Notes: a model not told the origin generated them from the letters alone. 64,000 nucleotides of DNA from Gemmatimonadales bacterium (GCA_025934955.1 JAICWE010000006.1:1-64000), one strand, 5' to 3'; shown: positions 22,966 through 37,675, numbered from the stretch's first letter. Translations and numbers: made by a program.

Positions 22966-22969
<4 letters not shown>
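21293..22969 (-). CDS. HEAT-repeat protein with N-terminal domain related to that of the neighbouring HD-GYP protein
   Basis: C-terminal repeats ([54 protein letters not shown]...); N-term [22 protein letters not shown] resembles the HD-GYP N-term ALRSLKLYPVENATVQKSLDDL. Confidence 0.75.
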
Positions 22970-24145
<1,176 letters not shown>

Positions 24146-24168
<23 letters not shown>

Positions 24169-24295
24169 CGACCGCCTCCAGGGAACGACGGACCCGTTCG
24201 GGGTCCTTGATACCGGATTGGGATTCGACGCCGGAAGTTACATCGAGGGGCGCGGTCGAGACGAGGGCGGCCGGCACGCCGGCGGTTTCCGGCGC
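24146..24295 (-). pseudogene. trpF: C-terminal remnant of phosphoribosylanthranilate isomerase (trpF)
   Basis: Minus-strand translation ...[49 protein letters not shown] matches the TrpF C-terminal signature (DVSSGVE..GxKDPxRVR); the N-terminal ~150 residues are absent because the trpC stop (24315) lies immediately upstream. Confidence 0.7.
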
Positions 24296-24314
24296 GACGC
24301 CGAAACCGGTCACC

Positions 24315-25103
24315 TCAACGGCCACGGCGCGACACGCCGGCCAGCGCGCCAAGCAGCGCGGCGGGATCGTCCGCCCGGGAGAGCGCCGTACCGATCAGCA
24401 CGGCGTCGGCGCCGAACCCGGCGGCGCGTTCGACGTCGGCACGCGTCGCCATGCCGCTTTCGGCGACGGCGACGCAGTCGGCCGGCACGGCGCGGAGCAG
24501 CGCCCACGCCGCCGCGACGTCGATCTCGAAGGTGTCGAGATCGCGGCTGTTGACGCCCACGATGCCGCCGCCGGCGCCGAGCGCAATGTCCAGCTCACGG
24601 CGGTCGTGCACCTCGATCAGCGCCTCGAGTCCCGCGCCGTGCGCCGCCGACAGCAGCGCTCGCAACCGCGCCGGCGCCAGCGCCCGCACGATCAGCAGCA
24701 CCGCCGCCGCGCCGGCCGCGCGGGCCTCGACGATCTGCTCCTCTGCGAGAATGAAATCCTTCCGCAGGAGCGGCACCCCTCCCCGCGCCGCCGCGGCGCG
24801 GAGATCCGCCACCGATCCGCCGAAGTGCGGGCCGTCGGTCAGCACCGAGATCGCCGCGGCGCCGCCGGCGGCATACCGCGCCGCCTGCTCCGCCGGATCG
24901 AGCGCTTCGTTGATCGCGCCCGCCGACGGGGACCGCCGCTTCACCTCCGCGACGACCGCGACCGCCTCGCGGCGGAGCGCCGCGCCGAACGGCGGCGGCA
25001 CCGCGGCGTCCGCCGCTTCGCGCTCCAGCGCCGCGCGCCGATGGCGCAGCGCCGGGAGCGTTCGCCGAGTCGCGTCCAGAATCAGATCGAGCGTCGTTGC
25101 CAT
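24315..25103 (-). CDS. trpC: Indole-3-glycerol-phosphate synthase
   Basis: VVAEVKRRSPSAGAI, AISVLTDGPHFGGSVADL, PLLRKDFILAEEQIVEARAAGAAAVLLI, LIEVHDRREL, VGVNSRDLDTFEID, AESGM. Confidence 0.96.
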   Translation of the reverse strand: MATTLDLILDATRRTLPALRHRRAALEREAADAAVPPPFGAALRREAVAVVAEVKRRSPSAGAINEALDPAEQAARYAAGGAAAISVLTDGPHFGGSVADLRAAAARGGVPLLRKDFILAEEQIVEARAAGAAAVLLIVRALAPARLRALLSAAHGAGLEALIEVHDRRELDIALGAGGGIVGVNSRDLDTFEIDVAAAWALLRAVPADCVAVAESGMATRADVERAAGFGADAVLIGTALSRADDPAALLGALAGVSRRGR

Positions 25104-25174
25104 CTTGCCCTTCGGGCCGTCTTCGGGTAACGTAGTTCGGACTCTATTCGGTCAACAGCTCTCCGGGAGCCCCG

Positions 25175-25783
25175 ATGCCGCTCACCAGGCGCCAAAGCGA
25201 AATCCTCGAATACCTGCGCGGGCACATCGCCGATCAGGGCTACGCACCGAGCTTCGAGGAAATCGCCGAGCACTTCACCTTCCAGTCGCTCGCCACGGTT
25301 CACGAGCACCTCACCAATCTCGAGCGCAAAGGCTACATCCGGCGCGCGTACAACGAGAGCCGCTCCATCGAGGTGCTGCCGCCGCGCGGCACCGTACAGG
25401 CCTCCGAGATTCCGCTGCTCGGCACCGTGGCCGCCGGTATGCCGATCGAATCGCTCATGCACCAGGAATCGATCGCCGTGCCGGACGGCATGCTCCCCCG
25501 GCGCGGGCCCAACTACGCGCTCCGGGTCCAGGGCCAGTCCATGATCGACGAGCATATCCTCGACGGTGACTACGTCGTGGTGCACGGCAAGCAGAAGGCG
25601 GAGAATGGCGAGATGGTCATCGCGCTCGTGAACGGCGCCGAGGCCACGGTGAAGAAGTTCTACCGCGAGCCGGGCGGCTGGATCCGCCTTCAGCCGGCCA
25701 ATCCCACCATGCAGCCGCTGCGCTACCAGGAGCGCGAGGTGCTGATCCAGGGCATCGTCGTCGGCGTCATCCGGAAGTACTGA
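25175..25783 (+). CDS. lexA: LexA repressor
   Basis: MPLTRRQSEILEYLRGHIADQGYAPSFEEIAEHF (wHTH), autocleavage AG in TVAAGMPIE, LRVQGQSMIDEHILDGDYVVV (catalytic Ser), GAEATVKKFYRE (Lys). Confidence 0.96.
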   Translation: MPLTRRQSEILEYLRGHIADQGYAPSFEEIAEHFTFQSLATVHEHLTNLERKGYIRRAYNESRSIEVLPPRGTVQASEIPLLGTVAAGMPIESLMHQESIAVPDGMLPRRGPNYALRVQGQSMIDEHILDGDYVVVHGKQKAENGEMVIALVNGAEATVKKFYREPGGWIRLQPANPTMQPLRYQEREVLIQGIVVGVIRKY

Positions 25784-26807
25784 CCGGCCGCCGGAGTCGC
25801 TCCAGCGCGGCCGCGGCGCTCCCGTCGTCCAGCGCTGCGGCCGCGCGGCCCACCGCCTCCTCGAAGCTCCATCCCCGCCCCGCCACATAGAGCGCCGCCC
25901 CGGCGTTCAGCACCACCGCGGCCCGCTCGACGGGCGCGCCGCGGCCGGCGAGCACCGCCTCGATGCGCGCGGCGTTCTCCGCCGGCTCACCGCCCGCGAG
26001 CGGCGTCAGATCGTCGTGCCCCAGCCCGAGAGGGGCAGGGTCGAGCCGCCACTCCCGCACGGTCCCGTCGCAAACTTCCCACACGCGCGTTCCGCCCGCC
26101 GGACTCACCTCGTCCATCCCGATCTCCGCCGAGAGCACCAGCGCGTGCGCACTGCCCAGCTCGGCGAGCGCGCCGGCCACGATCGGCCCGCGGTCCGGGT
26201 CGGCGACACCGATCACCTGCCGCCGGACGCCGGCGGGATTGAGCAGCGGCCCGAGCAGATTCATCACCGTCGGCACGCCGAGCTCCCGTCGCGCCGCCGC
26301 CACGTGGCGCATCGCCGGGTGATAGGTCGGCGCGAACAGGAACACGATCCCGGCCGCGGCGAACCGCTCCGCCGCGCGCGCCGGCGACAGCGCGATGTCG
26401 ACGCCGAGCGCCTCGAGCACGTCGGCCGAGCCGGAGCGGGAGGTGTAGCTCCGGTTACCGTGCTTCGCGACCGGAACGCCGGCGCCGGCAACGGCGAATG
26501 CCGCCGCAGTCGAGATGTTGAGCGTGCCGACCCGCCCGCCGCCGGTGCCGCAGGTGTCGACCGCGCCGTCCGCCGCGACGGCAAGCGGCACCATCGCGCC
26601 GCGCATGGCGCGGACGAGACCGGCGAGCTCGGCCGCGGTTTCGCCCTTTACTCTCAGCGCCATCAGGAGCGCGGCGATCTGCGCCTCCGTCGCCTCGCCC
26701 CGCAGCACGACGTCGAACGCCCCGGCCGCCGCGTCCTGCGTGAGCGAGGCGCCGTGCGCGAGGCGTCGAATGGCGTAGCTGAGCGGGGGCTCGGCGGCGA
26801 AGGTCAC
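25767..26807 (-). CDS. trpD: Anthranilate phosphoribosyltransferase
   Basis: DTCGTGGGRVGTLNISTAAAFAVAGAGVPVAKHGNRSYTSRSGSADVLEALG, LFAPTYHPAMRHVAAARRELGVPTVMNLLGPLLNPAG. Confidence 0.97.
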   Translation of the reverse strand: MTFAAEPPLSYAIRRLAHGASLTQDAAAGAFDVVLRGEATEAQIAALLMALRVKGETAAELAGLVRAMRGAMVPLAVAADGAVDTCGTGGGRVGTLNISTAAAFAVAGAGVPVAKHGNRSYTSRSGSADVLEALGVDIALSPARAAERFAAAGIVFLFAPTYHPAMRHVAAARRELGVPTVMNLLGPLLNPAGVRRQVIGVADPDRGPIVAGALAELGSAHALVLSAEIGMDEVSPAGGTRVWEVCDGTVREWRLDPAPLGLGHDDLTPLAGGEPAENAARIEAVLAGRGAPVERAAVVLNAGAALYVAGRGWSFEEAVGRAAAALDDGSAAAALERLRRPVSTSG

Positions 26808-26870
26808 AGGCGTCGGGATTGTAGGGGGCGGAACTGCGCTTTTCTCAAATCTGACAAGGATTTGCGCTGC

Positions 26871-26899
26871 TTGCCAGCCCCCCCGGCCGAAACTAGATT
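26871..26899 (+). promoter_or_regulatory. Sigma-70-type promoter for truA/pur operon: TTGCCA-17 bp-TAGATT
   Basis: TTGCCA at 26871-26876, TAGATT at 26894-26899, 17-bp spacer; -10 ends 9 nt before the truA ATG, implying a leaderless or near-leaderless transcript. Confidence 0.5.
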
Positions 26900-26907
26900 C
26901 TCGCCCG

Positions 26908-27717
26908 ATGAGCCGGAGCTTTCTCGCGCTGCTCCACTACGATGGCGGCGACTTCATCGGCTGGCAGCGGCAACGGGCCGGACGGTCGGTGCAGGCGGAG
27001 TTGGAGCAGGTGCTCGAGCGCCTCTTCGGCCGCCGGCAGCCGGCGCATGCCGCCGGCCGCACCGACGCCGGCGTCCACGCGCTCGGCATGGGCGTGAGTT
27101 TCACCGCCCCGATTCGTTGGGAGTCCGCGGCCCTGCTCCGCGCTCTCAACGCGCTGCTGCCGCGCGACTGCTGGGTCGAATCGGTGCGTCAGATGGAGCC
27201 CGGGTTCCACGCGCGGAAGAGCGCGGTCGCGCGGCGCTATCGCTACGACGTCGGCACCGATGCCGCGGCCCGGTCCCCCTTCCGCCATCGTTGGGAGTGG
27301 GCGCTGTCCCGGCCGCTCGACTCGGCTGCGCTCGATGCAGCCGCCGCCCTCATTCGCGGCGAGCACGACTTCCGCGCCTTCGCCGTCAGGGGCGAGCCGA
27401 AGCCGCACTGGCGCTCTCGCATCGCCGTCGCCGAGTGGGAGCCGCGGCCCGGCGACACCGGCTTCCGCTTCCACGTCGAAGCCGACCGCTTCCTGCACCA
27501 CATGGTGCGGATGCTCGTCGGGACGATGGTGGACGTCGGTCTGGGGCGTCGGCCGGTGAGCGACATGAACGCGCTGCTCGGCCGCACCGACGACGCCGAC
27601 ACCAGTCCGCCGGCGCCGCCGCAGGGCCTCTTCTTCGTCGGCGCGACCTATCCCCTCGACTGCTACGCCCGCTCCGGCGAGCCGGCGGCAAGGAGTCTGA
27701 CGAATGAGGCGCGGTAG
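26908..27717 (+). CDS. truA: tRNA pseudouridine(38-40) synthase
   Basis: LLHYDGGDFIGWQRQRAGRSVQAELEQVL, AAGRTDAGVHALGMGVSF, ARKSAVARRYRYDV, FLHHMVRMLVGTMVDVGLGR. Confidence 0.96.
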   Translation: MSRSFLALLHYDGGDFIGWQRQRAGRSVQAELEQVLERLFGRRQPAHAAGRTDAGVHALGMGVSFTAPIRWESAALLRALNALLPRDCWVESVRQMEPGFHARKSAVARRYRYDVGTDAAARSPFRHRWEWALSRPLDSAALDAAAALIRGEHDFRAFAVRGEPKPHWRSRIAVAEWEPRPGDTGFRFHVEADRFLHHMVRMLVGTMVDVGLGRRPVSDMNALLGRTDDADTSPPAPPQGLFFVGATYPLDCYARSGEPAARSLTNEAR

Positions 27718-29170
27718 CGCACGGCTGGGATTCCTCGCTCTCGCATCGGCCGCCGCGCTCGCCGCGTGCGAGCGGCCCGGCGGCGCCCCCGCCGATCCCG
27801 GCATCGCCACCGCATCACTCGGCGCCGAGACGACACAGCACCAGGCGGCCGCGCCGGCCGTCGCGCGCGCCGCCGCGAACCGTGCGACGACCGCGAGCCG
27901 CCGCACCGCGCTGGTGGACGCCACCCAGCGCCTCGCGCCCGCGGTCGTCTCGATCCACGTCGTCGCGCGGCAGCGGGTGGCCAACCGGTCGGGCTTCGAC
28001 CTCTTCTTCCTGCCGCAGCAGGACGAGCAGGTGATCGAGGGCTACGGCACCGGCTTCGTCTTCCGCTCCGATGGTTACATCATCACCAATCAGCACGTCG
28101 TCGCGGGCGCGGAGAAGATCACCGTGAGCCTCGCCGACGGCTCCGACGTCCCTGGCGAGGTGGTCGGGCAGGATCCGACGACCGATATCGCCGTCGTGCG
28201 GGTCAAGCGCACCGGCCTCTCCACCGCGCCCATCGGCCGCAGCAACGACCTGATGATCGGCGAGTGGGTCGTGGCCCTGGGGAATCCGTATGCGTACCTG
28301 CTTGGCAATTCGGAGCCGACCGTCACCGTCGGCGTGGTGAGCGCCACCGGCCGCAACATCCTCCCCACCGGCGAGCAGCCGGGCCTGTACCTCGACATGA
28401 TCCAGACCGACGCGGCCATCAACCCCGGCAACTCCGGCGGCCCGCTCGCCAACGCCAGCGGCGAGGTGGTCGGCGTCAACTCCTCGATCTTCTCCAGCAG
28501 CGGCGGCTCCATCGGCTTGGGCTTCGCGATTCCGATCGAGCGCGCGACCAGCGTCGCCGAGGAGCTGATCCGGAGCGGTGCCGTGCGGCGCGCCTGGCTC
28601 GGCCTCGACGTCGAGGGCGCGAGCGGCATGCGCGACTGGCGCGCCGCCGGCGGCGTCCCGGTCACCGCGGTCACACCGGACGGTCCCGCCGCGCACGCCG
28701 GCATCAAGCGGGGCGACGTGCTCATCACCGCCAACGGCCACCGCCTCCGCAACTATCTCGACTGGGAAGCGGCGAAGCTCGACTCGCACGTGGGCGACGC
28801 GATCACCGTCACCGTGCGGAGCGGGAGCGACACCGCGGCGCGCCGCATCGTCACCGGCGACCTGCCGACGACCACCGCCGCGAAGGTGACGGTGCTCAAG
28901 AGCATGCAGCTCGTCACCGTGGACGCCGGGATCCGCGCCGAGAAGAACATTCGCAGCCAGCAGGGCGCGCTGATCTTCCACATCGAGCCGGCGGTGAGCC
29001 GGAGTACGGGGCTGCAGGCAGGCGACGTGATCCTCGCGATCAACAACGTGCGGATCCGCGACGCGGCGCAGGTGGCCGAGCTGCTGGGCGCGCTCCCGCC
29101 GCGCCAGGCCATCCGGGTGTACTTCGAGCGCGACGGGCAGATCCTCTTCACCGACCTGGCGTTCGCATGA
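27704..29170 (+). CDS. HtrA/DegP-like periplasmic serine protease with two PDZ domains; lipoprotein signal
   Basis: Lipobox LAAC; GTGFVFRSDGYIITNQHVVAGA (His), PTTDIAVVRVK (Asp), QTDAAINPGNSGGPLANASGEVVGVNSSI (Ser); two PDZ-like segments. Confidence 0.94.
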   Translation: MRRGSARLGFLALASAAALAACERPGGAPADPGIATASLGAETTQHQAAAPAVARAAANRATTASRRTALVDATQRLAPAVVSIHVVARQRVANRSGFDLFFLPQQDEQVIEGYGTGFVFRSDGYIITNQHVVAGAEKITVSLADGSDVPGEVVGQDPTTDIAVVRVKRTGLSTAPIGRSNDLMIGEWVVALGNPYAYLLGNSEPTVTVGVVSATGRNILPTGEQPGLYLDMIQTDAAINPGNSGGPLANASGEVVGVNSSIFSSSGGSIGLGFAIPIERATSVAEELIRSGAVRRAWLGLDVEGASGMRDWRAAGGVPVTAVTPDGPAAHAGIKRGDVLITANGHRLRNYLDWEAAKLDSHVGDAITVTVRSGSDTAARRIVTGDLPTTTAAKVTVLKSMQLVTVDAGIRAEKNIRSQQGALIFHIEPAVSRSTGLQAGDVILAINNVRIRDAAQVAELLGALPPRQAIRVYFERDGQILFTDLAFA

Positions 29171-30606
29171 CCGACGATCGCTGGCGCTCGCCGCTCGGTA
29201 CCCGCTACGCGTCGCCGGCGATGCAGACGCTCTGGGGCGAGGCGCACCGCGTCGCGCTGTGGCGGCGGCTCTGGCTCGCGCTGATGGAAGCGGAGAAGGA
29301 GTTGGGGCTCGACATCCCGGACGCCGCGATCGCCGAGGTGCGGGCCCACCTCGACGACGCCGACCTCGCGGCCGCGGCCAGGTACGAGCGCCGCTTCCGG
29401 CACGACGTGATGGCGCACGTACACGCGTTAGGCGACCAGGCCCCGGCGGCGCGGCCGTTCCTGCACCTCGGCGCCACCAGCGCGTTCGTCACCGACAACG
29501 CCGATCTGATCGTCGTCCGGGAAGGGCTGCGGATCCTGCTCGGCCGGCTGGTCGCGGTGCTCGACGCGCTCCAGGGCTTTGCCCGCCGCTGGGCCGCGCT
29601 CCCCTGCCTCGCCTACACCCACTTCCAGCCGGCGCAGCTCACCACCGTGGGCAAGCGGGCAACGCTCTGGATGCAGGACCTGGCGCTCGACGTCGAGGAG
29701 CTGTCGCACCGGCTGGAGACGATCCGGTTCCGCGGCTGCCAGGGCACGACGGGGACGCAGGCGTCGTTCCTCGAGCTGTTCGGCGGCGATCACGCCAAGG
29801 TGCGCGAGCTGGAGCGCCGGGTCACCCGGAAGCTCGGCTTCGCCGAACAGTACGCCGTGACCGGTCAGACGTATCCGCGGAAGGCGGACAGCGCGGTGCT
29901 CGACGCGCTGAGTGGCATCGCGCAGAGCGCGGCGAAGATGGCGCTGGATCTCCGGCTGCTGCAGCACGAGGGGGAGCTGCTGGAGCCGTTCGAGTCGGAA
30001 CAGATCGGCTCCAGCGCGATGGCGTACAAGCGGAATCCGATGCGCGCCGAGCGGATCGGCGCGCTGGCGCGGTTCGTCATCTCGCTCCAGGCCAACGGCG
30101 CACACACCGCCGCGAGCCAGTGGCTGGAGCGTACGCTCGACGACAGCGCCAACCGCCGCCTCGCCTTGCCCGAGGCGTTCCTCGCCGCCGATGCGATCCT
30201 GATCCTGCTCACCAACGTCGCCGCCGGCCTCGAGGTGCGCGAAGGCGTGATCCGGCGGCATGTGGACGAGCAGATGCCGTTCATGGCGACGGAGCGCTGG
30301 CTCATGGCCGGCGTCGCGGCAGGCGGCGACCGGCAGGCGCTGCACGAGGTCATCCGCCGGCATGGTCTGGCGGTGGCCGACGCGGTCGCCGGCGGCGCGC
30401 CTAACGACCTCCTCGCGCGCCTCGGCGCCGACCCCGCGTTCGCCGCCGTGTCGCCCGACCGCCTCCGGGCCGAGCTCGACCCGCACCGCTACACCGGCCG
30501 GGCGGAACAGCAGGTCGCGGAGTTCCTCACCGGGTTCCTCGCGCCGCTGCTCACCCGCGTCCGCCCGCTCGCGGCGGACGCGGACCCCGCGGAGATCCGC
30601 GTGTGA
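29167..30606 (+). CDS. purB: Adenylosuccinate lyase
   Basis: [78 protein letters not shown]. Confidence 0.95.
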   Translation: MTDDRWRSPLGTRYASPAMQTLWGEAHRVALWRRLWLALMEAEKELGLDIPDAAIAEVRAHLDDADLAAAARYERRFRHDVMAHVHALGDQAPAARPFLHLGATSAFVTDNADLIVVREGLRILLGRLVAVLDALQGFARRWAALPCLAYTHFQPAQLTTVGKRATLWMQDLALDVEELSHRLETIRFRGCQGTTGTQASFLELFGGDHAKVRELERRVTRKLGFAEQYAVTGQTYPRKADSAVLDALSGIAQSAAKMALDLRLLQHEGELLEPFESEQIGSSAMAYKRNPMRAERIGALARFVISLQANGAHTAASQWLERTLDDSANRRLALPEAFLAADAILILLTNVAAGLEVREGVIRRHVDEQMPFMATERWLMAGVAAGGDRQALHEVIRRHGLAVADAVAGGAPNDLLARLGADPAFAAVSPDRLRAELDPHRYTGRAEQQVAEFLTGFLAPLLTRVRPLAADADPAEIRV

Positions 30607-31508
30607 CGGCGCCGCCCCTGCCGCTGCTACGGCGCGGAAAGGTACGCGAGGTCTACCAGGTGGACGCCGACCTGCTGCTCCTGGTGGCGAGCGACCGGGT
30701 GAGCGCGTTCGACGTCATCATGCGCGAGCGGGTGCCGCAGAAGGGCGCGGTGCTCACGCAACTCAGCGCCTTCTGGTTCGAGCGGCTGCGCGGCGTCGTC
30801 CCGTCGCACTTCATCACCGCGCGGATCGCCGACATCGTCGCACGGGTGCCGTCGCTCATGCCGCACCGCGGCGCGCTCGCCGGCCGCGCCATGCTGGTGC
30901 GGCGCACGACGCCGGTGCCGTTCGAGTGCGTGGTCCGCGGTTACCTTTCGGGCTCGGCGTGGCAGGAGTATCGCCAGCGCGGCACGCTCGCCGGTGAGCC
31001 GCTGGCCGCGGGGCTGGAAGAGAGCGCGCGGCTGGAACCGCCGGTCTTCTCGCCGGCAACCAAGGCGGAGAGCGGCCACGACGTCAACGTCACGCCGGCG
31101 GCCGTTGCGGCGGCGCTCGGCAGCGACACCGCCGATCGGCTGGAGCGGTCGAGTTTCGCGGTGTACGCCGCCGGCCGGGACTACGCCGCGGAGCGCGGAA
31201 TCATCATCGCGGATACCAAGTTCGAGTTCGGCCACGCCGCCGACGGAGCGCTGCTGCTGATCGACGAAGTGCTGACCCCCGATTCGTCCCGCTTCTGGCC
31301 CGCCGCCCGGTACGCGCCGGGACGCGCACAGCCGAGCTTCGACAAGCAGCCGCTGCGGGACTATCTGGCGGGCGTGAAGGCGGCGGGCGGCTGGAACGGC
31401 GAGGCGCCGCCGCCGCCGCTCCCCGACGAGGTCGTCGCCGCGACGAGCCGCCGCTACCTCGAGGCATTCCGGCTGCTCACCGGCCGCGAGCTGGAGGAGG
31501 ACCGGTGA
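30603..31508 (+). CDS. purC: Phosphoribosylaminoimidazole-succinocarboxamide synthase
   Basis: [75 protein letters not shown]. Confidence 0.96.
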   Translation: MTAPPLPLLRRGKVREVYQVDADLLLLVASDRVSAFDVIMRERVPQKGAVLTQLSAFWFERLRGVVPSHFITARIADIVARVPSLMPHRGALAGRAMLVRRTTPVPFECVVRGYLSGSAWQEYRQRGTLAGEPLAAGLEESARLEPPVFSPATKAESGHDVNVTPAAVAAALGSDTADRLERSSFAVYAAGRDYAAERGIIIADTKFEFGHAADGALLLIDEVLTPDSSRFWPAARYAPGRAQPSFDKQPLRDYLAGVKAAGGWNGEAPPPPLPDEVVAATSRRYLEAFRLLTGRELEEDR

Positions 31509-32134
31509 TCCGCACCGCGCCCGAGGGACGCTGGTTCATCGCCGGCGGCATCGTCATCGCGCTGCTCTTCGCGGCGTGGGGCTGGTGGATCGCGCTCGTG
31601 CTCTGGTTGCCGGTGGCGATCTGGATCGTCGCCTTCTTTCGCGATCCCGAGCGCGCGTGGCAGAAGGGGGCCGACCTCATCGTCGCGCCGGCGGACGGCC
31701 GCGTGGTGGACATCCGCACGGTGGACGAGCCGGCGTTCTTCCACGGCGCGGCGCAGCGGATCTCGATCTTCATGAACGTCTTCGATTGCCACGTGAACCG
31801 CTATCCGGCCGACGGCGTCGTCGCCTACCGGCAGTACAACCCCGGCAAGTTCCTCCACGCCGCCGACGAGAAGGCAAGCGCCGACAACGAGCAGTCCACC
31901 GTCGGACTCGAGACACCGCGCGGCAAGCTGCTGATCCGCCAGATCGCGGGGCTGATCGCGCGGCGCATCATTACCGATGATCCGGAGGGCACCGCCGTGC
32001 ACCAGGGCGATCGGCTCGGCATGATCCGCTTCGGCTCGCGGGTGGACCTCTTCGTGCCGGTCGGCGCGGAGATCCTGGTCCGGACCGGCGACGCGACCCG
32101 CGTCGGCATGACGGTGGTCGCGAAATGGGCGTGA
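31505..32134 (+). CDS. psd: Phosphatidylserine decarboxylase (short, archaeal-like type)
   Basis: [67 protein letters not shown] (GS processing site). Confidence 0.94.
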   Translation: MIRTAPEGRWFIAGGIVIALLFAAWGWWIALVLWLPVAIWIVAFFRDPERAWQKGADLIVAPADGRVVDIRTVDEPAFFHGAAQRISIFMNVFDCHVNRYPADGVVAYRQYNPGKFLHAADEKASADNEQSTVGLETPRGKLLIRQIAGLIARRIITDDPEGTAVHQGDRLGMIRFGSRVDLFVPVGAEILVRTGDATRVGMTVVAKWA

Positions 32135-33000
32135 TCCCGGGCGGGCGGCGACTGCGGGCGCCGGGCATGCGGCGCGCCGTCATCGTGATGCCGAGCGCCT
32201 TCACGCTCGGCAATCTGTTCTTCGGCTTCTGGTCCATCGTCTCGGCGTTCAACGGCAACTTCCGCTGGGCCGGCTGGTTCATCGTCTTCGCCGGCATCCT
32301 TGACATGCTGGACGGCCGCGTCGCGCGGCTCTCCGGCACCGGCACCAAGTTCGGCGCGGAGCTCGACTCGCTGATCGACATCGTCTCGTTCGGCGTCGCA
32401 CCGGCGCTGCTGATGTACTTCCTCGAGTTCGCCACCGGCGGCCGCTTCGCCTGGATCCTCTGCTACATCTACGTCGTCGCGGTGGCGCTCCGGCTCGCCC
32501 GCTACAACGTCATGAGCCATAGCGGGCCGCACTCGAGCTGGTTCACCGGCATGCCGTCGCCGTCGGCCGGGATGACGCTCGCCGTGTACTATCCGTTCAG
32601 CCAGACCGACTGGTATCGGCTCTCGCTGCAGTACCTCGATCTGCAGCGGCAGGGACTCGTCGTCCTCATGCTGCTGCTCGCGGTGCTGATGGTGAGCAAC
32701 GTGAAGTATCCGCGCTTCCCCGCCATCGGCGTGCGCAGCGTGCGCGGCATCATCGGACTGGTGGTGCACCTGGTCCTGCTCGCGGGCGGACTCCTTGCCC
32801 CGAGCTATTTTCTCTTTCCGCTGGCGCTGGCGTACATGCTGTTCGGCCTGGCGCGCGCGACCATCCTGGGGTTGATGGAGCGGCGCGAGCCGCAGCTCGC
32901 CGTCGACGATCAGCTGGCAGACGGCGAGGACGACGGCGACGAGGCCGTCACTGACGAGCGGCGCCACCGCTGGGGCGACCGCAGGGAGATCGGCGAATGA
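32125..33000 (+). CDS. pssA: CDP-diacylglycerol-serine O-phosphatidyltransferase
   Basis: CDP-alcohol phosphotransferase motif [26 protein letters not shown] (DGxxAR..G..D..D); multiple TM helices. Confidence 0.94.
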   Translation: MGVIPGGRRLRAPGMRRAVIVMPSAFTLGNLFFGFWSIVSAFNGNFRWAGWFIVFAGILDMLDGRVARLSGTGTKFGAELDSLIDIVSFGVAPALLMYFLEFATGGRFAWILCYIYVVAVALRLARYNVMSHSGPHSSWFTGMPSPSAGMTLAVYYPFSQTDWYRLSLQYLDLQRQGLVVLMLLLAVLMVSNVKYPRFPAIGVRSVRGIIGLVVHLVLLAGGLLAPSYFLFPLALAYMLFGLARATILGLMERREPQLAVDDQLADGEDDGDEAVTDERRHRWGDRREIGE

Positions 33001-33248
33001 CCTACCGTGTGCACGTCCGCGTCATGCCACGCGCCGGACTGCTCGACCCGCAGGGCAAGGCCGTGGAGCACGCGCTCTCGGCGCTCGGCTTCCAGGGCGC
33101 CGACGCCGTGCGGATCGGCCGGGCCATCGAGCTGAGCGTCGCCGCCGAGTCGCAGGACGAAGCCGAGGCGCGCGCGCGGCAGATGTGCGACAAGCTGCTC
33201 GCCAATCCGGTGACCGAGGACTACCTGCTCGAGGTGGAGGAGGCGTGA
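32997..33248 (+). CDS. purS: Phosphoribosylformylglycinamidine synthase subunit PurS
   Basis: [44 protein letters not shown]; position before purQ/purL. Confidence 0.95.
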   Translation: MTYRVHVRVMPRAGLLDPQGKAVEHALSALGFQGADAVRIGRAIELSVAAESQDEAEARARQMCDKLLANPVTEDYLLEVEEA

Positions 33249-33951
33249 CGCTGCGCGCCGCCGTCGTGCGGTTTCCCGGCAGCAACTGCGATGAGGACGC
33301 GCTCCGCGCCTGCGCCCGCGTCGGCATGGACGCCTGCTACGTCTGGCACCGCGACACCGGACTGGGCGGCGCCGACGTCGTCATCCTGCCGGGCGGCTTC
33401 AGCTACGGCGATTACCTGCGCGCCGGCGCCATCGCTCGCTTCAGCCCGATCATGCGCGCGGTGCAGCGCCACGCCGCGGCCGGCGGTCCCACGCTCGGGG
33501 TGTGCAATGGATTTCAGATTCTCTGCGAGGCGCACCTGCTCCCCGGCGCGCTGGCGCGGAACGAGCGGCTGACCTTCGTCTCGAAGCCGGTGGACGTCCT
33601 CGTCGAGCGCACCGATACGATCTTCACCTCGGCGTATCAGCCGGGCCAGCGGATTCGCATTCCGGTCGCGCACGGCGAAGGCCGCTTCACCGCCGACGCC
33701 GAGACGCTGCGCATGCTGGAGGCGGAGGGCCGGGTGGTGCTTCGCTACGTGCCGAGCGGCAGCGAGACCGGCTTGCCGAATCCCAACGGCTCGGCCGGCG
33801 ACATCGCCGGCGTCAGCAACGCGGCGGGCAACGTGCTCGGCATCATGCCGCACCCCGAGCGCGCCGCCGATCCGATCCTCGGCACCGCCGACGGTGCCGC
33901 GTTCTTCGAGTCGCTCGCCGCGTGGTCGCCCGGCGTGAAGGCGGGGCGCTG

Positions 33952-33952
<1 letters not shown>
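33245..33952 (+). CDS. purQ: Phosphoribosylformylglycinamidine synthase subunit PurQ (GATase I)
   Basis: GTG start; [49 protein letters not shown] (Cys), [12 protein letters not shown]. Confidence 0.96.
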
Positions 33953-36276
<2,324 letters not shown>

Positions 36277-36280
36277 CACG

Positions 36281-37671
36281 ATGTGCGGCATCTTCGGCGT
36301 ATCGGCGCTGCCTGACGCGGCGCGACTCACCTACCTCGGCCTCTACGCCCTGCAGCACCGCGGGCAGGAGAGCGCCGGCATCATCGCGATCGATCGCGAT
36401 GGCAACGCACGGATGCACCGCGGCATGGGGCTCGTCTCGGAGAACTTCGACGAGCCCGCGCTCGCCGGCCTGCCCGGTGATGTCGCGGTCGGCCACACCC
36501 GCTACTCCACCACCGGCAGCAGCGTGCTGGCCAACGCGCAGCCGTGCTACGCCAACACCCGCTGCGGTCCGCTCACGCTGGCGCACAACGGCAATCTCAC
36601 CAACGCCGACGAGATCAAGGAGCGCCTGGTCGAGCAGGGCGCGATCTTCCAATCGTCCTCGGATTCCGAGGTGCTGGTCCACCTGATCGCTCGCTCGCAC
36701 GCGGAGGGCGCGGAGGCGCAGATCCGCGACGCGCTGGAGCAGGTGGACGGCGCGTACAGTCTCGTCATCACCGTGGGCCGCGAGATGTACGCGGCGGTGG
36801 ACAGCCGCGGCTTCCGCCCGCTCATTCTCGGCCGCCTCGGACATGGTATCGTCGTTTCGTCGGAGACCTGCGCGCTCGACCTCGTCGGCGCCAGCGTGGT
36901 CCGCGAGCTCAAGCCGGGAGACTTTGTCCGGATCGTGGACGGCAACGTCCAGGAGCTGCCGCGGCTCCGCCCCCGGCCGGTGCACCGCTGCGTCTTCGAG
37001 CTGGTGTACTTCGCCCGGCCGGACAGCACGATCTTCGGCCGGTCGGTGGACGCCGCACGCCGCGAGCTGGGCCGCGCGCTCGCGCGCGAGCACCCCGCCC
37101 CCGCCGCCGAAGTCGTCTTCAGCGTTCCCGACAGCTCCAACGCCATGGCGCTCGGGTTCGCCGAGGAGTCCGGTATCAAGCTGGAGCACGGGCTGATCCG
37201 CAATCACTATGTGGGTCGCACGTTCATCAATCCGACGCAGGCGCTCCGCGTCGCCAAGGTGCGGATCAAGTTCAATGCGGTGCGCGAGGTGATCGAGGGG
37301 AAGTCGGTCGTCGTGGTGGACGACAGTCTGGTGCGTGGCAATACCAGCAAGGGACTGGTCCAGCTCATCCGCGGCGCCGGCGCGCGCGAGGTCCACCTGC
37401 GCCTCGGCTCGCCGCCGATCACCGGCCCGTGTCTCTACGGGATCGACACGCCGACCCGCGACGAGCTGATCGCCGCCACGCACTCGCACGAAGAGATCCG
37501 TGAGTTCCTCGGCGTCGACACGCTCGGCTACTTGTCGCTCGACGGGATGCTGCGCGCGGCGGGGCCACAGACCAGCTACTGCCACGCCTGCTTTTCCGGC
37601 GACTACCCCACCCCGGTGCCTGACGAGCTGGTGCAGCTCGGCCACGCGGCGGCCGCCGCTGCGGTCGGGGC

Positions 37672-37675
<4 letters not shown>
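36281..37675 (+). CDS. purF: Amidophosphoribosyltransferase
   Basis: MCGIFGVSALPDAARLTYLGLYALQHRGQESAGI (N-terminal Cys), VGHTRYSTTGSS, VVVVDDSLVRGNTSKGLVQLIRGAGAREVHLRLGSPPI. Confidence 0.97.

Noticed and set aside
27766-30606. 946-aa ORF extending purB upstream across htrA
   Set aside because: Upstream part is an out-of-frame, Arg-rich read of htrA; purB starts at 29167 (MTDDRW).
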